Under the pieces are notes generated by a model. The model did not search any database, was not told where the DNA came from, and was given only the letters and a program-made list of their open reading frames with translations. From Metaphire vulgaris (taxonomy: Eukaryota; Annelida; Clitellata; Crassiclitellata; Megascolecidae), in NCBI GenBank assembly GCA_018105865.1, contig CM030848.1:8917301-8981300 (forward strand): a DNA stretch of 64,000 bases. The letters run 5' to 3'. How positions within the stretch are numbered: position 1 is the stretch's first letter; every line of letters starts with the position of its first letter. Of this stretch, positions 31,620 through 57,309 are shown one piece after another. A program made the position numbers and the translations under genes.

Positions 31620-33284
31620 AAATAATTTGACAATTTTTATTTACCTCTTTGTACTTGTTTTAACTGAATACTCCACTATATTAACATCAAATATTTAATT
31701 GCAACCAGTTTTATCAAAGCAAAAACCAAAATAAAGCTCAGACACAAAAGTTCAAAATTTTTGCTTTGCTCTATATCATGGATGATACATAAAACAACTG
31801 TGTATATCACAGCATTCACGTTATCTTACGCTATTGATAGTATGATAATCAGTACGGAATAAGTCAATTACTTCATATCAAATCAAAATTAGTTCAAGAC
31901 TTTCATACAATTTCATACAAATCATCCTTCTTTCAAATACTGTTTCATTGAAAGCAAAACACAATAGGATAAACCATTAATCACAAGCAACATATATTCA
32001 TGAGTTATCAGTAATAAATTAAAACCAAGATGCTTATAGTAAAACTACTGGTAGTTTAACTCTACTAACTATTTACCGCACAATGGTGAAATTAGCATTT
32101 TCAGCAACACATACATCAAACTCAAATAATTATATGAAACTGAGATACCCAGTCACAAGATCACAAGAAACACCAATAGTGCAATGAAGCAATGTCAAAT
32201 TATTTTTAAATTTTAAGGAAGAATTGTATATGTAAGAATTATAATATGCAACATGTTCAATATAAAGTGCTGAAGAATTAAGCTGATAAAACTAATTTTA
32301 AAACTGTGGACATAACATCAGAACATTTTCAAGGGGAAATTTTTTTATGTAAGCTATAATTAAAATCAATTCAATTTTGCCTTTGCATTAACATAAGAAA
32401 TAAATGCTGATATGTCTGTACATTTGTGCATTATCTAATAAATATATAGATTTTTGGAACATAACTCAGGTTCAACAAGTTGAAACAAACACCACTAAAC
32501 CGGCTACCTCGTTTCCATGAGACAACTGCGCGTGCCCCTTGCCCTCCCTGCAAATGCCGCTGAGCACAAATTATAATGCTTCCTGTGCCAATACATAATT
32601 TTTTAAACTGATAAAATTACTTAAAAGCAATTATCATTTTATAATCACCCTACTGCTGAAAAGAACATGAGCAATGGCATAAGTGATGACAGATATTTAG
32701 TATGACGTTCAAGCAGATTAAACAGAAACTCATCAATACTGCTAAATAAATTCGTTTCGGTTAAGGTATTTAGCAAATCTGAATGCACGCCACTATAAAA
32801 GCCAACATAAAAAATAAACTTCTAATGTAAAGTGTTAAAGATAAGCAGTCACACACATAATATTGCAACAATGAAAAAATAAATAAGTGATATTAGTCAC
32901 AAAAACGCAATAATTCATAAGTATGAATGTGTGAACTCTCAGTAACCAGACAAGTATGCATCACACACACAAAATACCATCTACAGACTACCAATGTGCA
33001 ATAAAGACAAAGACCCTACAAGATCACTCAAAACGTAATTCATGGAACTGCCACAGAATGTCAGCTGTAATGAAGTGCAAAACAACGTTACGTCAAAACT
33101 TGTAAATCTTACTTTTAAGAACTCTACAATAAAACGAATGCCTACGGCATTGCCTCTGCATAGTAATGAACATGCTACACCGATAAGAAAATTATTTACA
33201 ACTACGATAGTCTCATTAAACGATGCCCCAATAATTCTAAGCAGCTTAATGCAGATCAAGAGTAAATCAGGCAGACAGGTCACG
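31620..33284. other. Spacer downstream of SPOP
   Basis: AT-rich, no ORF of note. It probably includes the SPOP 3' untranslated region on the minus strand: on that strand TTTATT/AATAAA-type words are frequent, so the poly(A) site cannot be chosen. Confidence 0.4.
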
Positions 33285-45661
<12,377 letters not shown>

Positions 45662-46223
45662 AATCACAAGAGGTAACAACAACATGTGACACACACATAC
45701 ACAACACCTGGAAAACAAGAAAACGAAATTCTGTTCATTTCATACCATCCGTTATCACTGAGAAGAAAACTAGACACATCAAATGATGAACCATTCACAA
45801 GGCCAGACCCAACACTTATTTATCTTATCACAGCAAATCCTGGCCAAAACCAAGAATAGTCAACACAAATAACATTTAAACACCACCTTTCTATATCCAG
45901 ATGTCTTTGTGAGGGTTGAAATTTTAGGGTGGGATCCCCACTGCATTTTTTAAAAGTCAATCATGAGTTAGATTTTTAATGCTATAGGTCACTAATTAAA
46001 CAAAAAACATAAACAAATCAACTGCAACGGTTGGCTATTTCTGATGAAAGCATTGCTATGCTCTAAGAATGTAAACAGTCATGCATAATGCTATAGGCAG
46101 TCAACACATGAATACCATGACAGATAAATTCTGCACAACAGACTGGAGTTTGAACAGCAAAACAAGTGCAGAACTACTTATGCATTCCCAGAACTCACAG
46201 AATAACACACAATAAAAACCAGA

Positions 46224-46376
46224 TAAGCAACAGTGTGCAGAGGGGGGCCTGTGGGGGTGGCCCCGGGCGCCAACCAGATGGGGGCACCTAAATTGACTTG
46301 GCAACCTTTTTTCGCTAATCAAACGTGTTTTTATCAACTTGGCCCCAGGCGTTCATCACTCTGCACGCCACTGCTG
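46224..46376. mobile_element. G-rich MITE
   Basis: Ends CAACAGTGTGCAGAGGG and, inverted, CAGCAGTGGCGTGCAGAG bound about 150 bp with GGTGGCCCCGGGCGCC inside. It contains GGCAACCTTTTTTCGCTAAT, an inverted form of the shared internal MITE word. Confidence 0.6.
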
Positions 46377-46379
46377 ATA

Positions 46380-47500
46380 ACTGAGATAGCATGAACCACT
46401 TGTTAACAACATAATAGGCTTCAGTTGAGTCAAGAAAGCATTACATGACAATCTTTAAACTCACAATTTAGATAAAGTGTATAAAGAAAAGCCATATTAG
46501 GCTGTGCATGTCATATGCCATCTGTCAAGTATAAAGCAGCCCAAAAATTAATGTGGATGTAAAATGTCTAAAAATTAGCACAAATGATAGCATATAATGG
46601 TCACCAGCATACTAATGAATGCTGACAAAATAAAATCCAAAATGCCTTTTTACTGATTTTAAGTATTTGCTATTGACTACCGTCTTCAGTTACACAGAAG
46701 CAGAAATGCTGCTTCAGCATCTAATAATGAAATATTAAAAATAATAAATGTTGGTAAGCACATATTTGTTGTTATCCAGGAAGCACTAGACAAAAAAATA
46801 CATGGATAACAACAAATGCATTTTTTGAAAAATTTCAGTGGTAGCATTTTAGCCTATAAGTACCCAAGACCTGAATTTTAAAATTAATTTTAAAAATCCT
46901 GATAACTTGAAAATGCAGGATAGAAAAGCCCACCATCAAAAAACTTGCTCAACATCCATTAGTATGTGATTTTTACTCAGATGTACTGCATCAGTTCTTT
47001 TCACTTCTGTCAGTAAGCATAACTAAATCTAGCTTATATTGTATCAAAAGAATGAAGCCATAGACAAAAAACTCTAAAAACATCATCAACATAAAGGTAG
47101 ACATTTTTCAAATTTAATAAGATAAAATTTATGTTATTGGCACTTACATCACACTAGACCCAACCTTCATAAGCTTAATTTCCAACCTTCATAAGCTTAG
47201 TTTGTACTTGATAAATTGGATAATTGTTTGGAATGGTGATGCCCATCAAATTGTAAGTCTGGATGAAAACTGGTTGATTTTGAAACCTTGTATGAGCCCA
47301 AAGGCCCTTCCAGTGGCATTCAAAAGTTACAAAATTTTCTAATTTCCAAATCCCTTCAATTCTTCAATCACATCAGTCTGCATCTGCAAGTATTTTTCTT
47401 ATCAATATCATTGCTTTGTTATCATCACTGTTACCACTGTTGTTGTTATTCTGCAGTCACAAATCATCATCATCAGTGCTGCCATAACAAATTTCAATTT
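46380..47500. other. Upstream of SPOP, no feature recognised
   Basis: AT-rich sequence without a supported gene or repeat before the (GA)n tract at 47502. SPOP 5' untranslated exon(s) and promoter are probably somewhere upstream of 45709 but could not be located. Confidence 0.4.

Positions 47501-47501
<1 letters not shown>

Positions 47502-47549
<48 letters not shown>
47502..47549. repeat. (GA)n microsatellite
   Basis: About 45 bp of GA just outside the left end of the long-inverted-repeat transposon. Confidence 0.95.
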
Positions 47550-47552
<3 letters not shown>

Positions 47553-47655
47553 TATTGAGTACCACAAATATTGAAACAAACAATGTCTTCTAGTACAAAA
47601 GCCAAACCTCCCATTCAAGTGATAGATGCTTATGTGCTTACAATCCAACATAAAT

Positions 47656-50600
47656 GAGTCATTCCGTGTCAATTCAACAAATTTTTCGGAAAGTTCCAGG
47701 TCGACCATCTCAAAAAATTATGAAATTTGCCACAAATGTCCCCCAAACATCCAAGTGAAAGTTTGCAAAATTTTAGCCTGCCCTCTTGAGCAGTTTTTGA
47801 GATATTCAACTTTTATAGTACGTGGGGTGGGCCGTTTTTTGGCGTTTCGCAACTGCCGCTTAAATTTCTTGCAACTTCAGACCTCTGTAACTTCAGAAAT
47901 ATCATAGCTAGGGGCTGAAACTTTCTGGACTTATTCACTAAGTAGTATTTTACAAAACAAGAGCAAAACTTTGTCTATTGACAAAACTGTCCTTTCTGCA
48001 CAGTCACAAACATTGAAGAAAAAATTTGCAAGCTCTCCAAATGGAACCTTTCTCTTTATTTCAGAGTTGTAACTTTTATTCTTTAAACTGTCCAGTAGCT
48101 ATATTTTCTTTCAGTGCAAACAGATTTTCCATATTGTTACTCCCTGAATTTTTACTGGCTCTAAAAATGTGTCCAAAGGAACTTGGCTTTGAGTGTGGAA
48201 ATGGCCATGTGGGACAGGTGGTAGCTTAAAATGAATGGTATCACTAAATAGAGCACATTCATTGCTACAATATATCCAAAATCTGTGATGGTACTTTTTT
48301 CTTTAAGATTTTTAATAAATTTTCAATTTATGATGAAAGTTCGCTATCACTTGAAAACCCATTTCTTCAAAGAATACCGGTAATTAGGTAAGAAAGAGAA
48401 GTATGATACACATCCAACAGCACAACTGGAGAATGGAAGACACATTATAGTATATGGTAGCATAGAGGATATAAATTGAATTTTCTTAATCATTTGATGA
48501 GCGATCAAACTGTTGTTTGAGTTCAACTTTGGAAATCTTCCAAACATTGCACTAATGACATTTTATTTGCACCTCTGATATATGCTGCTTCCACAGCTGT
48601 TAAATCTTCTGCTGATATCTGGTATGATTGTCAAGTGGGTGTTACTGGTGCCCATATTTTACATAATACGTGGATTTGAGGCAAATGCTGGTAGGAAGGA
48701 CTGAAATCAGCAGTCATCATTTCATTTCTAGAAATCAGGCACAATACTTCAGGTCATTAAAGCAAGGTTAACACACCATGAAGTAACAATCATTCAACAT
48801 ATTGCTGAAATTTAATTCATAGTTCGTGATGCAGCTCAAGGATTTCATTGGGACAACAGTCACTGCACACATCAGCCTTTTGTTCTGTACCACATTCAAG
48901 ATGACAAACTAAAATGCAAGCCTGTGCACAGTCAGTTTTCATGATGCAGTGGCTGTGCATACATTTCAGCAGAAGGTTAACAGTTAAATAAAGACCATGA
49001 TTCTAGCTGTGACAAAACTCTATTATTTCAGTGATGGTGCTGCAAGTTAATACAAAAATTTACAAGAACTTCAGAAACCTAATCATGGACTTTAAAGACT
49101 CTGGCATAGCCTCAGAATGGCATTTTTGCCACATTCTATGGAAGAAGTTCTAGTGGTGCCAGGAGGCACAGTGAAACATCAAGTTGCATGAGCAATTCTA
49201 CAGACCATAATTTCAGCTTTATTCCTTCACCTTGTAATTTGTACAAGTGGTGCCTGCAGCACATTACAGGCATCAAGTTTATGTGGGTGAGCCAGAAAGA
49301 AATCGAAGCAGATGGTTATGAAATCCATGACAGATTTCTTAAAGCTTCAAGTTTCCCTGGAACTAGGGAAAATCATGCCTTTATTCTTTGTGACAGAGGA
49401 CTACAAAGTAGCAGAATTTCTGGAGTGGAGATTCATTACTGTATTATGTTTCCTGCAGCAGCCATGACAACTACGTTACGTGTAACTACGGTATGTTGAC
49501 TGCCATATGATGGACTTTGTTGGATTGGATCAATTCGTTTCCATGTCAGAAGAACATGACGACTATAAGATTGTATTCATGCATCCATATGACCATTTAT
49601 GATCCTACCAAAGGCCTAATCAGGAGGGTATCTGCAGAGTGTTGGAAAACCATGTATTATGTAAAATATGGACACTAGTAACATCCACTGGACGGCCATA
49701 GCAGATATCAGCAGAGGATTTAACAACTGTGGAAGCAGCATGTACCAGTTGGATTTAAACAACAGATCGCTCATCAAATGATGGTGAAAATTCATTTTAG
49801 CACAAAATATCCTCTAAACATCTTTCTACCATATACTATAATGTGTCTTCCATTCTCCAGCTGTGCTAATTTCAGGATAGAGTTATTTTTAAAACAAAAT
49901 TGTCATGAGACTGATGAACAATATGATCCGTGTAAGCTGTAAACCTGCATATACTGATCAATTTCTTAGCTCTAGGCAAACAATTTACAAACCAAATACC
50001 ACATAATTAGCATATTTTGACAATTCTTGCCTTGCTGTTGGATGTATCATACTTCTCTTTCTTACCACTAATTAATCTTCAAGAATTGGGTTTTTAAGGA
50101 GATACTGAACTTTCAAAAAAATCGTAAATTTGAAAATTTATTAAAAATCTTAAAGAAAAAGTACCATCACAGATTTTGGATATATTAGCAATGAATGTGC
50201 TCTATTTAGTGATACCATTCATTTTAAGCTACCACCTGTCCCACATGGCCATTTTCACACTCAAAGCCAAGAGGCCTTTGGACACATTTTTAGAGCCAGT
50301 AAAAATTCAGGGAGTAATAATATGGAAAATCTGTTTGCACTGAAAGAAAATATAGCTACTGGACAGTTTAAAGAATAAAAGTTACAACTCTGAAATAAAG
50401 AGAAAGGTTCCATTTGGAGAGCTAAACGCTGAATATCAGGAAAGGTGCAAATTTTTTCTTCAATGTTTGTGACTGTGCAGAAAGGACAGTTTTGTCAATA
50501 GACAAAGTTTTGCTCTTGTTTTGTAAAATACTACTAGTAGTGAATAAGTCCAGAAAGTTTCAGCCCCTAGCTATGATATTTCTGAAGTTACAGAGGTCTG

Positions 50601-50759
50601 AAGTTGCAGCGGCAGTAAAACTATAAAAGTTGAATATCTCAAAAACTGCTCAAGAGGGCAGGCTAAAATTTTGCAAACTTTCACTTGGATGTTTCCAAAT
50701 TTCATAATTTTTGAGATGGTCGACCTGGAGCCATTTGTTGAATTGATACGGAATGACTC
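47656..50759. mobile_element. 3.1-kb DNA transposon with terminal inverted repeats near 0.85-1 kb
   Basis: The left arm (47656 to about 48510) is mirrored by the right arm (about 49770 to 50759), starting GAGTCATTCCGTGTCAATTC and ending GAATTGATACGGAATGACTC. The right arm has about 170 extra bases. The flanks carry the same 4-mer AAAT. The unique core, about 48560-49760 (+), holds a broken transposase-like protein: LYYFSDGAASQYKN, LIMDFKDSGIASEWHFCHI, then WVSQKEIEADGYEIHDRF and FPGTRENHAFI. Frame breaks and stops show it is inactive. The superfamily was not identified with confidence. Confidence 0.8.
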
Positions 50760-50820
50760 AAATGTAAGATATTCTGATGAACTTGATGAACCAAAAGAAG
50801 TCATGTATGTATATGTATAT

Positions 50821-50825
<5 letters not shown>

Positions 50826-50865
<40 letters not shown>
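50826..50865. repeat. (TA)n microsatellite
   Basis: TA run adjacent to the right end of the long-inverted-repeat transposon, with TACATACA margins. Confidence 0.9.
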
Positions 50866-50867
<2 letters not shown>

Positions 50868-52292
50868 CACATATACATAGCTTAATAGGACACTTTCGTT
50901 TATCTACAGTGTACAATGATTGCAGATGTGGTGTCTGCTTTTATCTGTGTGTGTTAGTGTGTGTATGTGTGTGTGAGTACTGACATTCAATATATCATAT
51001 ATCTCAGCAGTCTGATAACAACAGTATGTCAAGAAAGCTTTCTCCTTTCCATTTTTACTTACTACATCAAATTTTGCAGGGAACATTTTTGATCCTGCCA
51101 TCATGTCCTGATACACCAGAAAGCTTAAATACCGAACAAACCATATGTGGCAATACCTTTGACTGCATAGTGCAGTGGATCCTAACCTTTTCGTCGGCAT
51201 ACCAATAAAGACACTTTTTGAAAACCTGTGTACTCCCTAACTTTAAAAACAAATTTAGCCACGTTCAAGCCATTCAAGTGAGTCTATTGGTTTGTTATAA
51301 GTTATTTATATTTCACATGAAGTTTACATTTTGCATCATTAGAATGACTGTACGTAAAAGTGACAATAATAATAAAATTTTATGAATGCCTGATAATAAT
51401 GAACTTGAATTGAGTACTGGTAAGCTTATATGAAGTTACAAAATTGCACTGTAGTAAAACCAGTAATTTACTTGCACAGGCATGGGCCTATCGAATTAAC
51501 ATGCTGCTTTAATGTAAAACCAAAACTCAGGAGGGGGAAATTTCCTCCCCCTAGGTTTTCTAGGAAGCATTTGCTTCCTTTCCCCCCTTGTGTGGGTGCC
51601 CCTGACCTACACAAATATGAACAAATACATTATTGTAAACAACAGCTCAAATTTCATGTTAAGAATGCATAGACATCAAAACTAATGACATCAATATGCT
51701 GTAACCATAGAGCAGCGATTTTCAAACTTTTAGGATTTCTTGTGTGGTGGTCCCTTAGAAATTTTTGTGATGACTCACGAACATTATAAAATTTGAATTT
51801 TAAATCAACTGTAATTAACACATAGGCTACTTGTTTTGTCAATAAATTATTTAATCAAAAATTGCAAATCTTAGTCATCAAATTTAAATTTAAATGGGAT
51901 CAGCAGTTGGTCACAGATACACAGGCTAGGCCAGAATAGGATTGATGTCGAGTAAAAGAGTTGGAGAAAAAGCGAATATGTAAGAGTTAAGCTTTAATGA
52001 GCACTGTAGAAATTAGGCCTATTATGTTACATACCAAAATGAAGTATCGGTAATTAGTTCTGTAACTTCGAGTACTGGATTAAGAAGACTACTTTTAATG
52101 TTTTAAATACTATACCTTCTAAGACGTCTGAATACTCTGCTTATTACGAGTATTCTCCTAATTTAATGCAACACTACTTACTCGAGTTACTCCATCCTAT
52201 GAACTATAAGTAGACCATACTAGATTACTAGCCCAACGACTAGATTAAAGCGCCAAAAAATATAAAATAACTACAGAACTATAAATCAGACA

Positions 52293-52500
52293 GCGCCAAA
52301 TAATTCAAAATAAAAAGCGCTACATAAATTCACTAGAATTTTTACTTACTTATTTGTCGAGAACAGTCCTACAACTGGTTTTAAAGACAAAGGCCGTCCA
52401 AATAATTCAAAATGAAAAGCGCTACATAAATTCACTAGAATTTTTACTTACTTATTTGTCGAGAACAGTCCTACAACTGGTTTTTAAAGACAAAGGCCGT
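52293..52500. repeat. 102-bp tandem duplication
   Basis: The unit CAAATAATTCAAAAT...GACAAAGGCCGTC occurs twice with an offset of 102 bp (for example CACTAGAATTTTTACTTACT at 52331 and 52433). The copies differ by only a few bases, so the duplication is recent. Confidence 0.9.
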
Positions 52501-53680
52501 CGTCGATTCCACTTCACCCGAGAACGGACGATTCGTTACGGATTACTCGACGATATCCCGTTGCGTTTCGCCGTCCTACGCTTACGTTTAAAGGATCCGA
52601 TGATTTTAAAGGTCTTACGGCTAATTTCTAATAAAATGATCGCCTAGAATCCGTTCGACGAAAGAGCTGTTTACTGCTTTCGTCTCTTCACCTTCGACGG
52701 CGATTGACCTCCAGATGAACTCTTCGCCTGACCCAATTACATAATGATTGTTTCAACAACACACACACACACACAAACACACACACATGCAAAGGCACGC
52801 AACGGTACACTTTGCTCTCGGGCGCCTGATACCCTCGCTACGCCTCTGGAACCGAGGCGGAGGCCGACGACGATTCTGACTGCCTCGTCGTCCATTCTCA
52901 GACCGCAGGAAGCAGACCTCGTGACTTACGCCCCTGGATTTTTACGAGCGCAACGTTTTCGAAATGTCTTGACAAGGTCCGTATATATTTTGCCTCTTCA
53001 AATGGCCTGACGAGACTTAAGAATAAGAAAAATGAGAACTCTTAAATATCCCAGGCTGCCTCGTCGTCCATTCAGGCCCCACGCGTCGGCTCTGGCAGGA
53101 AGCGATGGCGGCTCCAGTCCCCGGCATGCTCCGATGAAACGTGCTTGATGGTACTGCCGTTGGTCGGATTGGAGCAGTTGATTATAATCTCTCCAAGGTG
53201 TTTTTAAGGAAAAACTACTAGGGGGCCGATGAAAAACTTTTAAAATTCCGGACGAAAACTAATTTTGGCACTTCCCGATTTTAGCTTATTAATTGATTGA
53301 TTGAAATTTGTTTATTTCAACTCAACTTATGACATACATACATTTACCGTTAGGCCTAGTAACAATCCAGAATACTGAGCTCCAGTGAAAACAACCTTTT
53401 ACCCTCTTTTTCTGTTATGCCCCTTCCTTTCTAATTAGATGTCCGAAAAATTCCAACTGTCGCTTTCTTATAGTTTGTAGCAATTTTCTTTTTTTACTCC
53501 ATAGGCCCCTCATTGGTTATATTGTTTCTGTCCATGCACGTCTGAGAAACCGCATCTCTGAAGCTTCCAGTTTCCTTTCTGCCTTGCATCACAGTCTCAT
53601 AGGCCTATTTTTATCTACACTGTATGCGGCTGTGCGCTCGTGAGTGTGTGCGTCAGTTCGAAAGACACTGCTTCTCTTAA
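52500..53680. other. Gene-free stretch, origin unclear
   Basis: More GC-rich than its surroundings, with CTGCCTCGTCGTCCATTC repeated at about 52880 and 53052 and an (AC)n tract near 52760. No protein family recognised; probably old repeats. Confidence 0.35.
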
Positions 53681-53682
53681 AA

Positions 53683-54633
53683 CATTGATTCCCAAACCTG
53701 GCTCGGGACCGACTTTAAAATATCTTGGCCAACTCGCGACCCACTGAATAAAATTAAAGCATTTACCCAACGAGCGCAACGTTTTCGAAATTGAATGAAC
53801 AGTGTTAAACTAAGCAAAGAATTGAAATAGTATAAAAACGTACAAAAAGATTTTTAACTGGCCTTAGCAAGATCCGTGCGACGGATGGGCCTACACTCGA
53901 CTAACATCCTTATATTTATGCTTCACTTTCTTCAACTCGAAGGTCTATTATAAAATCACTGGCATCGTCGTCCGACTGCTATAAAAACGTTTTCGCTTAA
54001 GAAATTTATCCATAATTACTTATTTTCACAAAAATCCTGAAATTTAAATAAAAGATTTTTGTATAGAAGAAGCAAACGATATTAGAAAAACTGATCACTA
54101 TTCAGATACAATATACTTGCACAAAGAAAGTGGCAAATGATTAAATTACGCGCCTCAGATATTCTCTGGAATCTCTGCCCATCATGCCTACCAGCTACCC
54201 TCACCTGGTTCCCACCCCCGTTCTAGCAGAGGCACGGTAGATACTGGATTTTAAGCCCCGGCAATCATCATTCCAATGGAGTAACGCGAAGATCATTACC
54301 GGTTGACACTGGCCTTGCGTTGGCCGGTGTGAGGCAAGTAATGACTCGATTTTTGAAACTGGCCACACCCACTGCTCACAGTTCCCCTCTGCCAGAGAGA
54401 TCAGGTATCCTCGGTTAATCCGCAGACTAGCCACGGTCTGCCCACAACGACCGTAGTTGGCTCTGGCTATTTGTAGCAGTGAGCGAGTGGTGACATACGA
54501 GTCATACGACTGCTAGTTATAGAGTAACTGTGGTCAAATGCTATGTATCCGTTAAAAATCCGAGGGAATTTGGCGACTTGCCAAAGCTTCGTGGCCCACT
54601 TTTGGGTTGCGACCCACAGTGTGAGAAACAATG
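53683..54633. mobile_element. hAT element, non-autonomous, perfect 8-bp target duplication
   Basis: Terminal inverted repeats CATTGATTCCCAAAC (left) and GTGTGAGAAACAATG (right; inverted CATTGTTTCTCACAC). The flanks TCTTAAAA at 53675-53682 and 54634-54641 are identical. The 951-bp interior has no intact transposase. A GC-richer middle part (about 54150-54500) may be a nested insertion. Confidence 0.88.
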
Positions 54634-54889
54634 TCTTAAAAGACTGCCCAACGCCCAAGGTAGAAAAACTACGAATAACCTCTAGGGGGCCTTTTTATGA
54701 AAGGGGGGCCGCCATAATTACTGCGGGGGCCAGGAAAACTACTGGGGGGGCCGCGGCTCCCGTAGTCAACATGTTAAAAAACACCATGAATCTCTCTGAT
54801 GTTCAGTGGGCGATCCCAGGTAGACTGTGGAGAGGGCCCGATACTGGATTGCCAATTTGGCTCATTGCCCTCCATTGCCTTCCAGTGGG

Positions 54890-55120
54890 GCGGAAGACGG
54901 CAGAGTGGGTTACGTGCTGGAGCGTCAAGCTGACGGAGCGGGTTCAAGCCCCGTCATTGCCCCTAGTGCTTTCACACAGGCAGTAATGTCTTCTAACCCA
55001 CTTTAAATCATTCTAAGTCATGCTAAGAAGTTTAAGTGGTCGATGACCTCGGTCTCATGTGGGTCCGTAGGCAGACTTGCCTTCAGAAGAATGGACGACT
55101 GGAGATTTCGGATGATTTTC
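54890..55120 (+). mobile_element. tRNA-derived SINE candidate
   Basis: GGCAGAGTGGG at 54899 resembles a type-2 A box and GGTTCAAGCCC at 54941 a B box of an RNA polymerase III promoter, at tRNA-like spacing. The downstream body is AAGTGGTCGATGACCTCGGT then CTCATGTGGGTCCGTAGGC. No second copy is in the window to confirm a family, and a degenerate tRNA gene is the alternative. Confidence 0.5.
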
Positions 55121-55331
55121 AAGAGAATCGATATTCAGTGCGCAGTTGTAGGCTATTACAGCGTTTAGTCACTAAATAAAAGGTCAAGGTAGTCCCGTAC
55201 TCGAACGAGTGTAGGGTTTCCGGCGCTGATCTTCCGGGTAGGCCTACTAGGCAAACAGCGACGCAGGTGGCTTACGCCATTAATCTCGAGTAGGTTGCCA
55301 TTACTTTCTCTAGACCTGCGTTTTACCTTCA

Positions 55332-55603
<272 letters not shown>

Positions 55604-55609
55604 CCTATA

Positions 55610-56539
55610 GACTTTAACAGGGAATGTTTAAAGAAAAAATTATCGCTGCACTAAACTCAGAAAATTTGTGGACATCCACGCAAAAAAACAAGCAGAAAAG
55701 GTCGTCCGGAAAATTTGTCACTGCACAAAGCGCAGAAAATTGCATTTTACCACTGCACATTTTCATCTTATCACTGCACATTTTGTGTATCACTGCACGT
55801 TAAAACAGGACCTGGTCTTTAAAATATGCACGGAGTTCACCGTATTATTTTTATTATTAGCCTACTCAAAATGTCTGCCGAACCCGCTGCAGGAGCCAAC
55901 GATCGGCACGATGCTCCCCAAACTCCATGATTGGAACTGGGAAATATCGTTCCTGTAGAAGTCTTGGTGTTCCGGAATCCTAGCTACACCCGAAAACTCG
56001 AGTTCCACTTGATACGAACAACTGCACAATAACTTCATTTTAACTCAGTTTACCAATGAGCGTATTCTGTTCGCTTATAGGCTACTACATGATTCATATA
56101 GGCCTATAGTAAGAACAATAATTTATATATTAGTCAAGACTCAATTAACTGCATACATTTTCTTAAACCAACTTGAACAAACTATCAAAGAACTGTTCAA
56201 CAACGACCTGGTCGGCTCCACCAGGGGTCAATATTCTGAATATTATATTCATAAAAACTAAATCATTGCCAAGTTCTACGTATACACGACAACGACTGGT
56301 CTTTTTAGACCTCAATATTCTGAATTTATATCAGGCTAAAAACTAAATCATCAGAGTTTAAAATTGTCACGATGTTACGTATTTTAGAAAATGCATGTTG
56401 AATTCTTTAGCATCAGGTTTCAAACTGATCATCATATTTAAAATTGTCACGAACTTTACGTATCCAAGAAAATGAAAGTTGAAATAGACGTTAATTTCCA
56501 TTTGCTAAAATGTCAAATTAAATTTTTTAAACGCCAGCA
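55610..56539. other. Gene-free stretch
   Basis: Short internal repeats are visible: CACTGCACATTTT-like words around 55740-55800, and AAAATTGTCACGA...TTACGTAT at 56362 and 56443. No gene recognised. Confidence 0.4.
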
Positions 56540-56850
56540 AGTGGCGGTTCCAGGATTTCTTGTTGGGTGGGTGGGGGGTGGGGGTGAAATGAATTCATAG
56601 AAAGTTGATGGGGGATGAAAAATGAAGGGAAAATCTATAAACTTTGCCGGAAAGGCTGAAAGGGGGTATTTTATCCATAAACTGACTATACTTTTACCGA
56701 AAAATAGGTTGCCAAGCAAAAAACAAAAAAGTCGTTGGCAGTTAGTTTTACTAGACTTTTACCCGAAAATAGGTTTCACAAGCAAGAAAAGTACGCTCGA
56801 AGTCCGGTGGGGTTGCATCTCCACTCATCCCCCCACGTGGAACCGTCACT
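56540..56850. mobile_element. MITE with AGTGGCGGTTCCAGG ends
   Basis: Left AGTGGCGGTTCCAGGATTT and right (inverted) AGTGACGGTTCCACGTGGG bound about 310 bp. Internal CTTTTACC(C)GAAAATAGGTT is present twice, and the internal motif GCCAAGCAAAAAACAAAAAA lies at 56711. Confidence 0.7.
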
Positions 56851-57309
56851 ATCAATTATCTAAATTTACTTTACAGTTGGTATTCTATGTACAAAGTATA
56901 GGCCTTGCACCCAGAGCTCAATTGCTGGGGGTTGGGGTTCTAAAATGTACCAGCAGTGGGGCTGTCTCTGATAATACTCGCCATGACCCCCCTTTCATTT
57001 TCTCACAATTCGAGCACTGTGTGCACCTAGTCGTTATAAATGCATAAACGTGCAGGAAAATTGTCTGTGCAACCTCAATAAATAACAGTGTATGGATAAG
57101 AAGAGGCAGCTCATTAGTTCAGGTAAATAAAAATAAACTTATTCAAGGCGAATCAATTTCAATCACTTATATCAATATACATTGTGTGCCATTAAATCGG
57201 TACCCTTCGCATTATAGGCCTATAGACTAATAAATTGTCTCATTCGCATATTTAAAAATATTTTTTGTACAGCGTAATATAGGCCTAATTGCAGTCACAG
57301 AATGTTCAA

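Noticed and set aside
51170..51800. Further hAT-like ends (GCAGTGGATCCTAACCTTTT, GCGATTTTCAAACTTTTAGG)
   Set aside because: Each looks like one hAT terminus, but no matching partner end or target duplication was found, so not listed as elements.
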